Assembly (NCBI RefSeq): GCF_008801935.1
Contig: NZ_VZOT01000002.1
Location: 248,001 to 312,000, forward strand
Direction of reading: 5' to 3'
From: Comamonas kerstersii
GTDB taxonomy: Bacteria > Pseudomonadota > Gammaproteobacteria > Burkholderiales > Burkholderiaceae_C
Length of the DNA: 64,000 bases
Part shown: positions 17,922-28,252 of the stretch, piece by piece
Layout: every line of letters starts with the position of its first letter
Position numbering within the stretch: the stretch's first letter is position 1
Made by a program: the position numbers and the translations under genes
The notes under the pieces: generated by a model
Told to the model about the DNA's origin: nothing
The model's database searches: none
What the model saw: only the letters and a program-made list of their open reading frames with translations

Positions 17922-18692
17922 TCACTTCAGTGCAGAAAGCGCGCTGGCGTGTAAACAGATAGCAGCCGCCGCACCAACATTCAGGGACTCTTCTCCGCCA
18001 GGCTGGGCAATACGCACATGCTGCGCAGCCAAGGCTTCTACTGCTTCACCCACGCCCTGCCCTTCATGCCCCATGGCCCATGCACAGGGCCATGGCAATG
18101 TCGATGCATGAATCAGCCCCCCACGGTGCGAACTGGTGACCAGCAGCGGCACCTTGAGCTGCTGCAGCGCCTCAGGCTCCACCCCTTCTACCAGGTGCAA
18201 GGCAAAGTGTGCACCCATACCTGCACGCAGCACCTTCTGGCTCCACAGCGCCGCCGTACCCTTCATGGCAATGATTTGTTTGAAACCAAAGGCAGAGGCC
18301 GACCGCAAGATGGAGCCTACATTGCCCGCATCCTGCACACGGTCCAACACCACGGTAGGAGCCTCCGGCAAGATGGCCGTATCCGCCTGCCAGGGCAGGA
18401 TGTAGCCCATGCGTGCAGGCGACTCCAGACCGCTGATATCTGCAAACAAGGCATCATCCAGAACTATTACTTTGCTAGCTGCTTGCGCCCATTCCACGGG
18501 CGCTAGAGGCCAAAAAGACTTAGAAAAAACAGCCACCTTGGGTGTCAGACCACGCGTGAGGGCTGCGCGGCACAGGTGGTCACCTTCCAGCCACACATGG
18601 CCCAGCTTGCGATACATGCCGCTTTCGCGCGAGAGGCGGCGCAGCTCTTTGACAAACGCGTTGTCGCGCGAAGAAATTTCTGTGATGTTCAT
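17922..18692 (-). CDS. SpoU/TrmH-family RNA 2'-O-methyltransferase
   Basis: 256 residues. The C-terminal SPOUT domain shows the three SpoU motifs: [21 protein letters not shown] (motif 1), [10 protein letters not shown] (motif 2) and [20 protein letters not shown] (motif 3, normally I-P-M/QPG-x-x-SLNVS). The N-terminal part resembles the RNA-binding L30e-like region ([11 protein letters not shown]). It methylates rRNA or tRNA; which site is not determined. Residues 59-74 ([16 protein letters not shown]) are encoded by a copy of the dispersed repeat, in the linker before the catalytic domain. It overlaps rnhB by 4 nt (ATGA) and ends the large minus-strand cluster. Confidence 0.9.
   Translation of the reverse strand: MNITEISSRDNAFVKELRRLSRESGMYRKLGHVWLEGDHLCRAALTRGLTPKVAVFSKSFWPLAPVEWAQAASKVIVLDDALFADISGLESPARMGYILPWQADTAILPEAPTVVLDRVQDAGNVGSILRSASAFGFKQIIAMKGTAALWSQKVLRAGMGAHFALHLVEGVEPEALQQLKVPLLVTSSHRGGLIHASTLPWPCAWAMGHEGQGVGEAVEALAAQHVRIAQPGGEESLNVGAAAAICLHASALSALK
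18471..18516. repeat. short-form dispersed repeat inside the TrmH-family gene
   Basis: GCTAGCTGCTTGCGCCC, then GGGCGCTAGAGGCCAAAAA. It matches the elements at 9096 and 6555 and is read in frame with no stop codon, encoding residues 59-74 of the methyltransferase. Confidence 0.75.
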
Positions 18693-19342
18693 AGCTCTGT
18701 CACTGCGCCAGAAAGCGCTGTCGAGGTTTGCAGCACCTGCGTCACAGGCGCAAAGCTGCGGCGGTGCTCGGGCGTAGCCCCCAGTCCGCGCAAAGCCTGC
18801 AAATGGGCAGCCGTGCCATAGCCTTTGTGTGCCGCAAAACCGTATTCCGGATATTGCAGATCAAACTCCTGACACCAGCGGTCACGATGCACCTTGGCGA
18901 GGATGGATGCAGCAGAGATGGCCTGCACCTTGGCATCCCCCTTCACAATGGCCTCGGCCTGCATGTCCAGCCTTGGAATGCGATTGCCATCCACCTGCAC
19001 CAGACTGGGCTTCAGGCGCAGGCCATTCACAGCTCTTTGCATGGCCAGCATGGTGGCCTGCAGGATGTTCAGGCGATCAATTTCTTCCACCGAAGCCTGT
19101 GCAATACAAAAGCACAGGGCCTTGGCACGGATTTCGTCGAACAGTTTTTCGCGACGTGCAGCGGAAAGCTTCTTGGAGTCAGCCAGCCCTTCAATAGGGT
19201 TCAAGTCGTCCAGAATCACTGCGGCGGCAACGACAGGGCCTGCCAGTGGGCCACGCCCTGCCTCATCCACCCCGGCAACCAGACCTGGCGCATGCCAAGG
19301 CAGTGTGCTTTGCTCAGGGAGAGAGGATTTTTTGGATGGCAT
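18689..19342 (-). CDS. rnhB: ribonuclease HII
   Basis: 217 residues. RNase HII nicks RNA:DNA hybrids, including single ribonucleotides in [25 protein letters not shown] carries the first catalytic Asp-Glu pair; VQVDGN and the later [12 protein letters not shown] (Asp in HRD) complete the acidic cluster. The start (MPSKKSS) lies inside the 3' end of lpxB, a 29-nt overlap, and its own stop overlaps the methyltransferase start by 4 nt, so it is co-expressed from the lipid A genes. This position is widely conserved. Confidence 0.97.
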   Translation of the reverse strand: MPSKKSSLPEQSTLPWHAPGLVAGVDEAGRGPLAGPVVAAAVILDDLNPIEGLADSKKLSAARREKLFDEIRAKALCFCIAQASVEEIDRLNILQATMLAMQRAVNGLRLKPSLVQVDGNRIPRLDMQAEAIVKGDAKVQAISAASILAKVHRDRWCQEFDLQYPEYGFAAHKGYGTAAHLQALRGLGATPEHRRSFAPVTQVLQTSTALSGAVTEL

Positions 19343-20483
19343 GTGCTGATAACTGAGGGGTATCTCGAAACAAACTGTGGTGCAAGGCGGTAAAACGTGC
19401 CTGTATGGTCTTCACCTTGGCCCGTGCATGCTCGCTATGGTCCAGCCACTGTGCAATCGCATCAGCCAGCGCACGGGGTGTCGCCTGGTCTTGCAGGAGT
19501 TCAGGCACCACAAAGTCTGAACACAAGATATTTGGTAAACCCACCCATGGCTGCAATTGCTTGCGCTGCATGAGCTTGTAGCTCCATGGGTGCATGTTGT
19601 AGGCAATCACCATGGGGCGCTTGAACAAAGCGGCCTCCAGCGTAGCTGTGCCGCTGGCAATCAAGGTGCAATCACAGGCTGCCAGCACATCGTGCGACTG
19701 GCCTTTGACAATCTTCAGCCATGACGCCACTTGCAGCTCGTGCGACAAGGCAGTCAGACGCTCATGCAAAGCAGGCACTGCAGGCAATACCACCTGCAGA
19801 TCTGGAAACTCCTGCTTGAGCAGCGCTGCGGCCTGCATGAATGGCTTGGCGATGTACTGCACTTCGGCACGGCGGCTACCGGGCAGCAAAGCCAGCACGG
19901 GTTTGTCCTGCTCCAGCCCCAGGCGCGTACGCGCCGCAGCACGGTCAGGCTCCATGGGGATGACTTGCGCCAGCGGGTGGCCGACATAGGTCGCAGCAAT
20001 GTCATGCTGCGCCAGCAAATCAGGCTCAAACGGAAACAGGCAGAGTACATGATCGGCCGCAGCACGAATCTTGTGTACGCGCTCCGGGCGCCAGGCCCAG
20101 ATGGAGGGGCACACAAAATGCACAGTCTTGATGCCTGCCGCGCGCAGATCCTGCTCCAGCCCCAGATTAAAGTCCGGCGCATCTACGCCAACAAATACAT
20201 CAGGGCGATCTTGCAGCAGGCGTGCGCGCAGCTGCTTGCGGATGGACAGGATATCCCACAGCCGCATCAACACTTCAAAGCTGTACCCATGCACGGCCAG
20301 CCGCTCGCTGGGCCACAGCGCTTCAAAACCACGCTGCTGCATGCAGGGCCCACCAATGCCATAGCTGGAGACGCCGGGCCACTGCTGCTGCATGCCGTCC
20401 AAAAGCAAACCGGCGAGCAAGTCACCTGACGTCTCGCCGGCCACCATCGCTATGCGAGGCTGAAATAGGTCTTGTAGCGACAT
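19314..20483 (-). CDS. lpxB: lipid-A-disaccharide synthase
   Basis: 389 residues, GT19 family. LpxB joins UDP-2,3-diacylglucosamine and lipid X to give lipid A disaccharide phosphate at the inner membrane. Family segments include [18 protein letters not shown] at the start, [49 protein letters not shown] and [19 protein letters not shown]. The ATG at 20483 follows the lpxA stop by 2 nt. Confidence 0.97.
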   Translation of the reverse strand: MSLQDLFQPRIAMVAGETSGDLLAGLLLDGMQQQWPGVSSYGIGGPCMQQRGFEALWPSERLAVHGYSFEVLMRLWDILSIRKQLRARLLQDRPDVFVGVDAPDFNLGLEQDLRAAGIKTVHFVCPSIWAWRPERVHKIRAAADHVLCLFPFEPDLLAQHDIAATYVGHPLAQVIPMEPDRAAARTRLGLEQDKPVLALLPGSRRAEVQYIAKPFMQAAALLKQEFPDLQVVLPAVPALHERLTALSHELQVASWLKIVKGQSHDVLAACDCTLIASGTATLEAALFKRPMVIAYNMHPWSYKLMQRKQLQPWVGLPNILCSDFVVPELLQDQATPRALADAIAQWLDHSEHARAKVKTIQARFTALHHSLFRDTPQLSAHAIQKILSP

Positions 20484-20485
20484 AT

Positions 20486-21283
20486 CTAGCGTGCAATACC
20501 TCGGGTGGATGCCTGCAAAAATTCCTGCATCAACGCAATGTCAGCGGTCGCCTCAGGAATTTCTGTCAAGAGATCACCGATTGACTGCTGCGCTGCCTGC
20601 AAGGTCAGACCTTGACGGTAAAGCAGCTTGTGCATCTGCTTGACCGCCTGGATACGCTCTGGCGTAAAGCCACGGCGACGCAGACCTTCAATATTGAAGC
20701 CGCGCACAGCCAGTGGATTGCCTTCGACCATCATGTATGGGGGCACATCCTGTGCGATACGGCTGGCAAAACCCGACATGGCATGCGCACCGATTTTGAC
20801 AAACTGATGCACGCCCGTGAGGCCACCCAGAATCACCCAGTCACCCAGGTGAACGTGCCCTGCCAGCGTGGCGTTGTTCGCCAAAATTGTGTGATTGCCC
20901 ACCACGCAATCGTGCGCGATATGCACATAGGCCATGATCCAGTTGTCATTGCCCACGCGCGTCACACCCGAATCCTGTGCCGTACCCGTATTGAAAGTAC
21001 AGAACTCACGGATGGTATTGCGGTCACCAATCACCAGCTGCGTAGGCTCACCCGCATATTTCTTGTCCTGCGGCTGCGCACCCAGTGAAGCAAACTGAAA
21101 AATCTGATTGTCTTCACCAATGGTGGTGTAACCCTCAATGACGCAGTGTGGCCCAATACGCGTGCCAGCACCCACCTTGACATGACTGCCAATCACGCTG
21201 TATGCGCCCACAGTCACGGAAGGATGCAACTGTGCTCCTTCGTGGATGATGGCAGTGGAATGGATATTGGCGTTGCTCATCAA
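20486..21283 (-). CDS. lpxA: acyl-ACP:UDP-N-acetylglucosamine O-acyltransferase
   Basis: 265 residues. LpxA adds the first 3-hydroxyacyl chain of lipid A to UDP-GlcNAc. The protein is a left-handed parallel beta helix made of hexapeptide repeats ([26 protein letters not shown] onward). The catalytic base is expected at the His in [11 protein letters not shown]. The C-terminal helical region starts at about residue 195. The start overlaps the fabZ stop by 4 nt. Confidence 0.97.
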   Translation of the reverse strand: MMSNANIHSTAIIHEGAQLHPSVTVGAYSVIGSHVKVGAGTRIGPHCVIEGYTTIGEDNQIFQFASLGAQPQDKKYAGEPTQLVIGDRNTIREFCTFNTGTAQDSGVTRVGNDNWIMAYVHIAHDCVVGNHTILANNATLAGHVHLGDWVILGGLTGVHQFVKIGAHAMSGFASRIAQDVPPYMMVEGNPLAVRGFNIEGLRRRGFTPERIQAVKQMHKLLYRQGLTLQAAQQSIGDLLTEIPEATADIALMQEFLQASTRGIAR

Positions 21284-21732
21284 GCCTGCTTTTCAGGGCC
21301 TACATAACGCATGGTACACATCAGCTCTGCTTCACAGGCGACTTCATCACCCACACGAGCTATGCCTTTGAACTTCCAGATACCGGCGCGCACGCGATCA
21401 ATCGAAGCTTCCAGAATCAGCTGATCACCAGGCTCGACAGGACGCTTGAAGCGTGCCGAGTCAATGCCCACGAAGTAGTAGATATTGTTTTCATCAGGCA
21501 CCTGCCCCATGGCATCAAATGCCAGCAGGCCTGCAGCTTGCGCCAACGCTTCCAGCATCAGCACACCGGGCATCACGGGACGGCCAGGAAAGTGGCCCAT
21601 GAAGTAAGGCTCGTTGAAAGTAACGTTCTTGATGGCGCGAATGCGCTTGTTGCTCTCAAGCTCTACAACACGATCCACCAGCAGGAAAGGATAACGATGA
21701 GGAAGTTGCTTGAGAATTGCGTGAATATCCAT
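21280..21732 (-). CDS. fabZ: 3-hydroxyacyl-ACP dehydratase FabZ
   Basis: 150 residues, hot-dog fold. FabZ dehydrates 3-hydroxyacyl-ACP in fatty acid synthesis and competes with LpxA/LpxD for the same hydroxyacyl pool. [13 protein letters not shown] opens the protein, and the catalytic His is in [22 protein letters not shown], with the Glu in the same helix. The ATG (21732) shares one base with the lpxD stop (TAATG), so translation is coupled. The frame is open upstream inside lpxD, but that sequence is not part of this protein. Confidence 0.97.
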   Translation of the reverse strand: MDIHAILKQLPHRYPFLLVDRVVELESNKRIRAIKNVTFNEPYFMGHFPGRPVMPGVLMLEALAQAAGLLAFDAMGQVPDENNIYYFVGIDSARFKRPVEPGDQLILEASIDRVRAGIWKFKGIARVGDEVACEAELMCTMRYVGPEKQA

Positions 21733-22739
21733 TATGAATTTCCGTTCTTGCTTTTTTCCGCTTGCATCGCAAGCTCCAGCTTTTTGATGCGCTCTCGCAG
21801 CACATGCAATTGCTTGAGCGATGCGGCGTTTTTCTCCCACTGCTCGTTAGTTTGCAGAGGAAAGATGCCAGTGTACAAGCCTGGCTGGTGAATCGAGCGA
21901 GTCACCATGGATGTTGGAGAAATACTGGTCCCATCGGCAATGCTCAGATGACCCAGGATGTTGGCTGCACCACCAATCGAGCAGTGCTTGCCAATGCGTG
22001 CACTGCCAGCAATACCTGTATTACCCGCGATTACTGTATGCGCGCCTACGTGCACGTTGTGCGCAATCTGCACGAGATTGTCGAGCTTGACGCCATCCTC
22101 AATCACAGTGTCATCCAGCGCCCCGCGGTCAATGCAGGTATTGGCGCCAATTTCAACGTCGTTACCAATGCGTACACCACCGAGCTGCTCGATCTTGACC
22201 CAGCTCCCGGCCTCATTCGCAAAGCCAAAGCCATCAGCGCCGATCACTACGCCTGGATGAACCAGGCAACGCTGGCCCAGCTCACAGCCATCGGCAACCG
22301 TCACTCGAGAGGTCAACACCGTATGCGCACCGATTTTCACGCCTGCGCCAATCACACACAGTGGCCCAATATAGGCAGATACATCCACCTGCGCCGTAGC
22401 GTCCACAACTGCTGACGGATGAATACCAGTCCGGACGCCACCCTGCTGCTGCGCTTTCCAGAGCTGCGTCAGCTTTGCGAAATACACATAGGGATTGGCC
22501 GCCACAATACATGGCCCACGTCGCTCGGCAGCTGCACGCATGCCAGGCGCAACAACGACACAGGCCGCCTTGGAGGCGGCCATTTGTGCTTCGTACCTTG
22601 GGTTACTCAGAAAACTGATAGATCCAGCATCTGCGGTCTCGAGGGGAGCAATTCGAGAAATTGGTATTTCTCTGCTGCCCCCCACCAGTTCTCCACCCAG
22701 GGCATCGAGTATTTGTCCAAGCTGAACAATCACTTCCAT
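21732..22739 (-). CDS. lpxD: UDP-3-O-(3-hydroxyacyl)glucosamine N-acyltransferase
   Basis: 335 residues. LpxD adds the second acyl chain of lipid A. An N-terminal uridine-binding domain (residues 1-100) precedes the hexapeptide beta helix ([20 protein letters not shown] onward); the catalytic His is expected in [19 protein letters not shown]-terminal helix ([19 protein letters not shown]) follows, as in E. coli. It begins 11 nt after skp. Confidence 0.96.
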   Translation of the reverse strand: MEVIVQLGQILDALGGELVGGSREIPISRIAPLETADAGSISFLSNPRYEAQMAASKAACVVVAPGMRAAAERRGPCIVAANPYVYFAKLTQLWKAQQQGGVRTGIHPSAVVDATAQVDVSAYIGPLCVIGAGVKIGAHTVLTSRVTVADGCELGQRCLVHPGVVIGADGFGFANEAGSWVKIEQLGGVRIGNDVEIGANTCIDRGALDDTVIEDGVKLDNLVQIAHNVHVGAHTVIAGNTGIAGSARIGKHCSIGGAANILGHLSIADGTSISPTSMVTRSIHQPGLYTGIFPLQTNEQWEKNAASLKQLHVLRERIKKLELAMQAEKSKNGNS

Positions 22740-22750
22740 GCCCTCAAGGC

Positions 22751-23260
22751 TTACTTGGAACCGTCGTTCAAAGCTTTGATCACTTTATCGGTGATGTCGT
22801 GCTTGGGATTCACGTAGACAGCTTCCTGCAGGATGATGTCGTACTTTTCCTTTTCAGCAACTTGCTGCACCACCCGGTTGGCCTGCTCAAGCACGCGAGC
22901 CAATTCCTCGTTCTTGCGGACACTCAGGTCCTCTTGGAACTCACGGCTCTTGCGCTGGAAGTCACGATCCTGCTCGACCAAGGCACGCTGCTTGGCCAGA
23001 CGCTGACTCTCCGACATCGTAGGCGCATCACGTTCAAAAGCTTCTGATGCACTCTTGAGTTGATTGCTTGCAGCGATCAGTTCACGCTCACGCTTGGAAA
23101 ACTCCTGCTCCAGCTTGCTTTGTGCAGCCTTGGCTGACGATGCCTCACGGAAGATACGATCCGTGTTCACAAAGCCCGCCTTAAATTCTTGTGCGTAAGT
23201 GGTCAGTGCCAGACCACCCAACAGGGCAGAAACTGCCAATGTGCGATACATTTTTTTCAT
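22751..23260 (-). CDS. skp: periplasmic chaperone Skp/OmpH
   Basis: 169 residues. A signal peptide ([23 protein letters not shown]) precedes the jellyfish-shaped Skp trimer fold: [25 protein letters not shown], then a long charged coiled coil rich in Glu, Lys, Gln and Arg (about residues 55-125), and [21 protein letters not shown] at the end. Skp escorts unfolded outer-membrane proteins to BamA. Its ATG shares one base with the bamA stop (TGATG), a tight coupling in keeping with the shared pathway. Confidence 0.96.
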   Translation of the reverse strand: MKKMYRTLAVSALLGGLALTTYAQEFKAGFVNTDRIFREASSAKAAQSKLEQEFSKRERELIAASNQLKSASEAFERDAPTMSESQRLAKQRALVEQDRDFQRKSREFQEDLSVRKNEELARVLEQANRVVQQVAEKEKYDIILQEAVYVNPKHDITDKVIKALNDGSK

Positions 23261-25641
23261 CAGAAAGCCGTTCCAATTTGAAATTGAAGTTTTTGCAACT
23301 CATCACCTGGTTGTTTGCGAATGGGGTTCGCCCAAGCCAGTCGCAGTGGTCCCAGCGGAGAGATCCAGCTCAAGCCAATACCTGCTGATGCTCGCATACC
23401 ATCGGCGTTTATAACACCAAGACCTCGTGTCTGCTCCTTGTCACCATAAATAGTGCCAACGTCGACAAACGTGAACCAGCGCAGAGTTTTGTCGTTGCCA
23501 GCACCAGGAAACGGAGCAATCAGTTCAAAGTTCATGACGGCTTTTTTGTTACCGCCCAGATACGAGTAACTACCGCCACTGTATTTCTCAATAGAGCCAT
23601 TGGGGCCAATGTACTCTGTAGCACGTGGCCCCAGACTGCCTTGCTCAAAGCCTCGAACCGAGCCCAGACCACCCGCATAGAAATTCTTGAAGATGGGGTA
23701 GGCATTACCACCCAGACCCTTACCCCAGCCCAGCTCCGTATTAAAGGCAAATGTCACAGCCTTGGTCACTGGCACATACTGCTGGAACTGGTAAGTGGCT
23801 TTCACATACTTCAGATCACCAGCTGGAGACAACTCTGCGTTCACACGCTGATAACGTCCGGAATTAGGCGCCAGAGCACTGTCACGTGAGTCGCGCCCCC
23901 AGCCCAGCGTCAGAGGAATCGCAGTGTTGCTTTTACCCGCAAGCGCCTCATACTGTCGAGGCATGTAGACACCGCGATCAATCTTGGTCTGCTCAAAACC
24001 AGCACCGAAATACACGGTATCAATTTCGCTGAAAGGCACACCGAAACGAACTGAAGCCCCCTTGGAGACGATCTTGTACAGCTGGTCCGCCTTGACCACC
24101 TGGTCATCCACATACACATCACCAGAATAAGGGCGGGATGTTCTGTAGAAGGCATCAATCGTGCGAGAAATACCATCCTGTGTGAAATAAGGATCGGTGG
24201 TACTCAGCACCAGCGTACGGTTGTATTTGCTGGTATTGATATCAAGGCCCAAGTAGTTACCCGAGCCAAACGCATTTTCCTGCTTGATACCAAAGCTCAA
24301 AGACACTTTTTCAGCGCTCGAGAAACCCGCACCCAAGGTGACTGCTCCGGTGGGTTTTTCCTTCACACGCACCACCAAGTCCACTTGGTCAGGAGAACCA
24401 GGAATTTCCTGGGTATCGACATCCACTTCGGTGAAAAAGCCCAGGCGGTCTACACGATCGCGCGATAGCTTGATCTTGTCACCGTCATACCAAGAGGATT
24501 CAAACTGGCGGAATTCACGGCGAATCACCTCGTCACGCGTACGATCATTGCCTTCGATATGGATGCGGCGCACATAGGCACGGCGCGAAGGCTCAGCCTG
24601 CAGCACAAACTTGACGAGATTCTTCTCACGATCAATCTCGGGCACAGCCTCTACACGCGCAAAGGCAAAACCAAAATTACTGAAGTGATCAGAAAATGCC
24701 TTGGTCGTTTCTGCCACCTGGTCTGCGTTGTACGGCTGACCAGGGCGAATCTTCACCAGAGACTTGAATTCTTCTTCACGCCCCAGATAGTTGCCATCCA
24801 GCTCCACATCAGAGACGACAAACTTGTCCCCTTCATGGATATTGACCACCAGTGAGATCTTTTGCTTGTCTGGAGAAATCGCAACTTGTGTCGAGTCGAT
24901 ACGAAAGTCCAGATAGCCACGCTGCAGATAATACGAACGCAGCGCCTCCAGGTCAGCATTCAATTTGCTGCGTGAATAACGATTGGACTTGGTGTACCAG
25001 CTCATCCAGCCACCAGTGTCCTGGTCGAACTGTTTCTTGAGCGTCGATTCACTGAAGGCGTGATTGCCCACAATGCGGATGTCATTGATTTTGGCTGGCT
25101 CACCTTCAGTCACTGAGAACGTCAGGTTCACGCGATTGCGCTCGATGGGCGTGACTGTAGTCACAACATCTGCACCGTACAGGCTGCGGTTGATGTACTG
25201 GCGCTTGAGTTCCTGCTCTGCACGATCTGCCAGCGCCTTGTCAAAAGGACGACCCTCTGCCAATCCCACATCACGCATGGCTTTTTGCAAGGCTTCCTTA
25301 TCGAACTCCTTGGTGCCCACAAACTCTACGTTGGCAATGGTTGGGCGCTCTTCCACCACTACCACCAGCACATTGCCGTTCGCTTCCAGGCGCACATCTT
25401 TGAAAAGTCCCAACGCAAACAAGGCGCGAATTGCTGCCGCGCCTTTATCGTCGTTGTACTCTTCACCTACACGAATAGGCATGGAGGCAAATACCGTTCC
25501 TGGCTCTACGCGCTGCAGGCCTTCGACACGAATATCCTGGACCTTGAATGGGTCTAAAGCCCATGCAGCTTGTGCAGCACTCAGCAAGGCTGCCACAGCC
25601 AAGGCCGTGCGAGCAGCATATCGATTTTTAGATAGTTTCAT
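23260..25641 (-). CDS. bamA: outer-membrane assembly factor BamA
   Basis: 793 residues. After a signal peptide (AALLSAAQAAWA), five POTRA domains occupy about residues 30-420 (DPFKVQDIRVEGLQRVEPGTVF starts POTRA1), and the Omp85 16-stranded barrel follows (TGAVTLGAGFSSAEKVSLSFG near the start). The barrel includes VRGFEQGSLGPR, the conserved loop-6 VRGF motif, and the protein ends FQIGTAF with a C-terminal Phe. It folds outer-membrane proteins. I start at MKLSKNRY (25641); a longer in-frame start reaches into the intergenic gap with rseP. Confidence 0.98.
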   Translation of the reverse strand: MKLSKNRYAARTALAVAALLSAAQAAWALDPFKVQDIRVEGLQRVEPGTVFASMPIRVGEEYNDDKGAAAIRALFALGLFKDVRLEANGNVLVVVVEERPTIANVEFVGTKEFDKEALQKAMRDVGLAEGRPFDKALADRAEQELKRQYINRSLYGADVVTTVTPIERNRVNLTFSVTEGEPAKINDIRIVGNHAFSESTLKKQFDQDTGGWMSWYTKSNRYSRSKLNADLEALRSYYLQRGYLDFRIDSTQVAISPDKQKISLVVNIHEGDKFVVSDVELDGNYLGREEEFKSLVKIRPGQPYNADQVAETTKAFSDHFSNFGFAFARVEAVPEIDREKNLVKFVLQAEPSRRAYVRRIHIEGNDRTRDEVIRREFRQFESSWYDGDKIKLSRDRVDRLGFFTEVDVDTQEIPGSPDQVDLVVRVKEKPTGAVTLGAGFSSAEKVSLSFGIKQENAFGSGNYLGLDINTSKYNRTLVLSTTDPYFTQDGISRTIDAFYRTSRPYSGDVYVDDQVVKADQLYKIVSKGASVRFGVPFSEIDTVYFGAGFEQTKIDRGVYMPRQYEALAGKSNTAIPLTLGWGRDSRDSALAPNSGRYQRVNAELSPAGDLKYVKATYQFQQYVPVTKAVTFAFNTELGWGKGLGGNAYPIFKNFYAGGLGSVRGFEQGSLGPRATEYIGPNGSIEKYSGGSYSYLGGNKKAVMNFELIAPFPGAGNDKTLRWFTFVDVGTIYGDKEQTRGLGVINADGMRASAGIGLSWISPLGPLRLAWANPIRKQPGDELQKLQFQIGTAF

Positions 25642-25682
25642 TTGTGATGCAGGCGCCATCCTTGCGGATCGGCAGAGACTCG

Positions 25683-27044
25683 TTAGCCCCAAATGCGGCT
25701 GATATCGTTAAACAAAGCGATGGACATCATCACCAGCAAAAGGCCTATGCCCCCCCGTTGCAAGCGTTCCATCCAGACGTCACTGACCGCACGGCCAGTC
25801 ACACCTTCCCAAAGATAATACATCAGGTGCCCACCATCCAAAACAGGAAGCGGCAGCAGATTTAAGACGCCGAGGCTAACGCTGATCAGGGCCAAAAACA
25901 AGATGTACTGCACCAAGCCAAGACTGGCTGATTTGCCAGCATAGTCAGCAATCGTCAGCGGACCACTGAGGTTTTGCAAAGATGCCTGTCCAACCAACAT
26001 CTTGCCCATCATCTGCAAGCTCAGCACGGACACATCCCAGGTCTTGACCACACCTGCGAGCAAACTATCTATCGGCCCTTTTTGCACCAAGACCATGGCT
26101 GGTGCGCTGCCTATCATGGCGCCGACCCGGCCAATTGCCAGGCCTTTGTCTTCAACCACATCCAGTTCCACAGGAAGCTGCAGCTGGCGATCTTGACGCT
26201 CAATCAGCCACATCGCGTTTTGTACAGCTGGATCGGCTGCAGCACTGCGAATCAGACTGCGCAGCTGCGGAGCATCCGTAATCTGCATGTCATTGACCTG
26301 AAGTACCCGATCGCCAGGCTGCAACCCTGCTTTCTCGGCTGGCATGCCCGTGAGCACATCCCCCAGCACCGCGGGCGACCAAGGATATTCAATGCCAATC
26401 TGGCGCAAAGCAGTCTGATCCAGATCCGAGCCCTGCAAGGAGGAAAGCGGCAAATATGCCTGACCTTGCTCACGCCCGCCTGCCTTTTGCCAGATAAGTT
26501 CTACATCACGGCCATTGAGGGCTGCCTGCATCAGCGCCCAGCGCAAAGCCTCAAAAGACTCCACCGCAGCAGCATCTGCACCAGCAGTCTGCACACTGAG
26601 AATCTGCTCTCCGCCCAACAAGCCCGCACGCTCTGCCAGCGTCGCCTGCGCAGGCTTGGCAATAATGGCTTGCGGCTGCTCCTGCCCCATCCAGTTCACC
26701 AAGCCATACAGCAGGACGGCGAGCAGCAGATTTGCAGCGGGCCCTGCCGCCACAATTGCGGCACGCTTGCGCAAAGGCTGTCGATTGAACGCCCGTGAGA
26801 GCTGGTCTGCGGGCACGTCACCTTCTCGCTCATCCAGCATGCGCACATAGCCCCCAATAGGCAGTGCGGCAATCACGAATTCAGTTTCACCGTTCTTGCC
26901 TCTCCAGCGGAACAAGGGCTTGCCCATACCAATGGAAAAGCGCAGCACCTTGACACCACAGGCCACTGCTACGCGATAGTGACCATACTCATGGACAGCA
27001 ATCAGCAGCCCCAGAGCAACAACAAAGGCAAGAACAGTCAGCAT
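25683..27044 (-). CDS. rseP: RIP metalloprotease RseP (site-2 protease)
   Basis: 453 residues. An inner-membrane zinc protease of the sigma-E envelope stress pathway and of signal-peptide removal. The zinc motif HEYGH is at residues 18-22 in the first helix; the third metal ligand is in NLLPLPVLDGGHLMYY near residue 395. Two PDZ domains lie between (around residues 115-205 and 210-310; the second contains GLQPGDRVLQVNDMQI). It is followed by bamA after 41 nt. Confidence 0.97.
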   Translation of the reverse strand: MLTVLAFVVALGLLIAVHEYGHYRVAVACGVKVLRFSIGMGKPLFRWRGKNGETEFVIAALPIGGYVRMLDEREGDVPADQLSRAFNRQPLRKRAAIVAAGPAANLLLAVLLYGLVNWMGQEQPQAIIAKPAQATLAERAGLLGGEQILSVQTAGADAAAVESFEALRWALMQAALNGRDVELIWQKAGGREQGQAYLPLSSLQGSDLDQTALRQIGIEYPWSPAVLGDVLTGMPAEKAGLQPGDRVLQVNDMQITDAPQLRSLIRSAAADPAVQNAMWLIERQDRQLQLPVELDVVEDKGLAIGRVGAMIGSAPAMVLVQKGPIDSLLAGVVKTWDVSVLSLQMMGKMLVGQASLQNLSGPLTIADYAGKSASLGLVQYILFLALISVSLGVLNLLPLPVLDGGHLMYYLWEGVTGRAVSDVWMERLQRGGIGLLLVMMSIALFNDISRIWG

Positions 27045-27073
27045 GAATTCCTAGCGGCAGATAAGACGATGAC

Positions 27074-28252
27074 CTAAGCCACCATGTGACGCAGCAGCCC
27101 CCAGGCCACGCTGCGCGCTTCAGCATCCAAGCTTAACAAGGCTTCCAGGCTATCCGGGCGCTGAGGCTGCAATGCCTCCATAGTGGCACGGTTGACTGCG
27201 TGAATCTGGTCAAAGCGCAACTCACCAGACAGGAAGGCCGCAACGGCCACCTCATTGGCTGCATTGAGCACCGTCGTCGTACCTTCTGGCGCCTTCAGTG
27301 CCTGCCAGGACAGATACAGCCCCGGGAAACGCTGTTCGTCTGCTTCCTCAAAGGTCAGCGCCGTCAGCTTTGCAAAATCCAGGCGCTCCACACCGCTTTC
27401 GATACGCTCAGGCCATGCCAGACCACAGGCAATCGGCACACGCATATCGGGCGTGCCCAGCTGCGCCAAGATGGACGCATCCTTGAACTGCACCATGGAG
27501 TGAACGATCTGCTGCGGATGAATCACCACCTTGATCTGATCAGGCGCCACATCAAACAGCCAGCGCGCCTCAATCACTTCCAGCGCCTTGTTCATCATGG
27601 TGGCAGAGTCCACCGAGATCTTGCGCCCCATGGAGAAATTGGGGTGCTTACAGGCCTGCGCAGGTGTGATTTCCGACAGCGTACTGGGATCACGCTGACG
27701 GAAAGGGCCGCCTGACGCCGTCAGCAGCAGGCTGTCGATACGTGTCTTCCAGGTGCTGCGGTCTTCTGGCAGGCACTGGAAGATGGCAGAGTGCTCGCTG
27801 TCAATGGGCAACAGGGTGCAGCCACTGTCGTGCACGGTCTGCATAAACAAGGCACCACCTACGACCAAGGCTTCCTTGTTCGCCAGCAACAGGCGCTTGC
27901 CAGCACGGGCCGCTGCGAGCGCCGGCGCCAGACCTGCTGCCCCCACGATGGCCGCCATCACAGCATCAACATCCGGGTGAGATGCTATTTCTTCAAGAGC
28001 ATTAGAGGCAAGCAGGACCTGCGTTGGAAGGCTATTCGCCTTTAACTTTTCCTGCAACTGCAAGGCATGTGACTGACTGGCCATCACCGCGTAGCGCGGC
28101 TTGAACTCCGCACACTGTGCCAGCATCAGCTCCACCTGCGTGGCAGCACTCAGCGCAAAAATTTCGTATTGGTCGGAGTGGCGACGAACCACATCCAGCG
28201 TGTTGGTACCAATCGAGCCCGTAGAGCCCAGTACCGTCAGGCGTTGTTTCAT
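27074..28252 (-). CDS. dxr: 1-deoxy-D-xylulose 5-phosphate reductoisomerase
   Basis: 392 residues. Dxr makes 2-C-methylerythritol 4-phosphate, the committed step of isoprenoid synthesis by the MEP route, using NADPH and a divalent metal. LTVLGSTGSIGTNTLDVV is the NADPH motif, LLLANKEALVVGG and PIDSEHSAIFQCL hold metal and substrate residues, and MMNKALEVIEARWLF the central helix. It overlaps the end of cdsA by 4 nt. Isoprenoid product feeds uppS two genes upstream. Confidence 0.98.
   Translation of the reverse strand: MKQRLTVLGSTGSIGTNTLDVVRRHSDQYEIFALSAATQVELMLAQCAEFKPRYAVMASQSHALQLQEKLKANSLPTQVLLASNALEEIASHPDVDAVMAAIVGAAGLAPALAAARAGKRLLLANKEALVVGGALFMQTVHDSGCTLLPIDSEHSAIFQCLPEDRSTWKTRIDSLLLTASGGPFRQRDPSTLSEITPAQACKHPNFSMGRKISVDSATMMNKALEVIEARWLFDVAPDQIKVVIHPQQIVHSMVQFKDASILAQLGTPDMRVPIACGLAWPERIESGVERLDFAKLTALTFEEADEQRFPGLYLSWQALKAPEGTTTVLNAANEVAVAAFLSGELRFDQIHAVNRATMEALQPQRPDSLEALLSLDAEARSVAWGLLRHMVA

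Noticed and set aside
27975-28050. GCATTAGAGGC region in dxr that looks like part of the dispersed repeat
   Set aside because: The encoded residues (ASNALEEIASHPDVD) follow normal Dxr sequence, and only about 10 bases match, so chance is likely.
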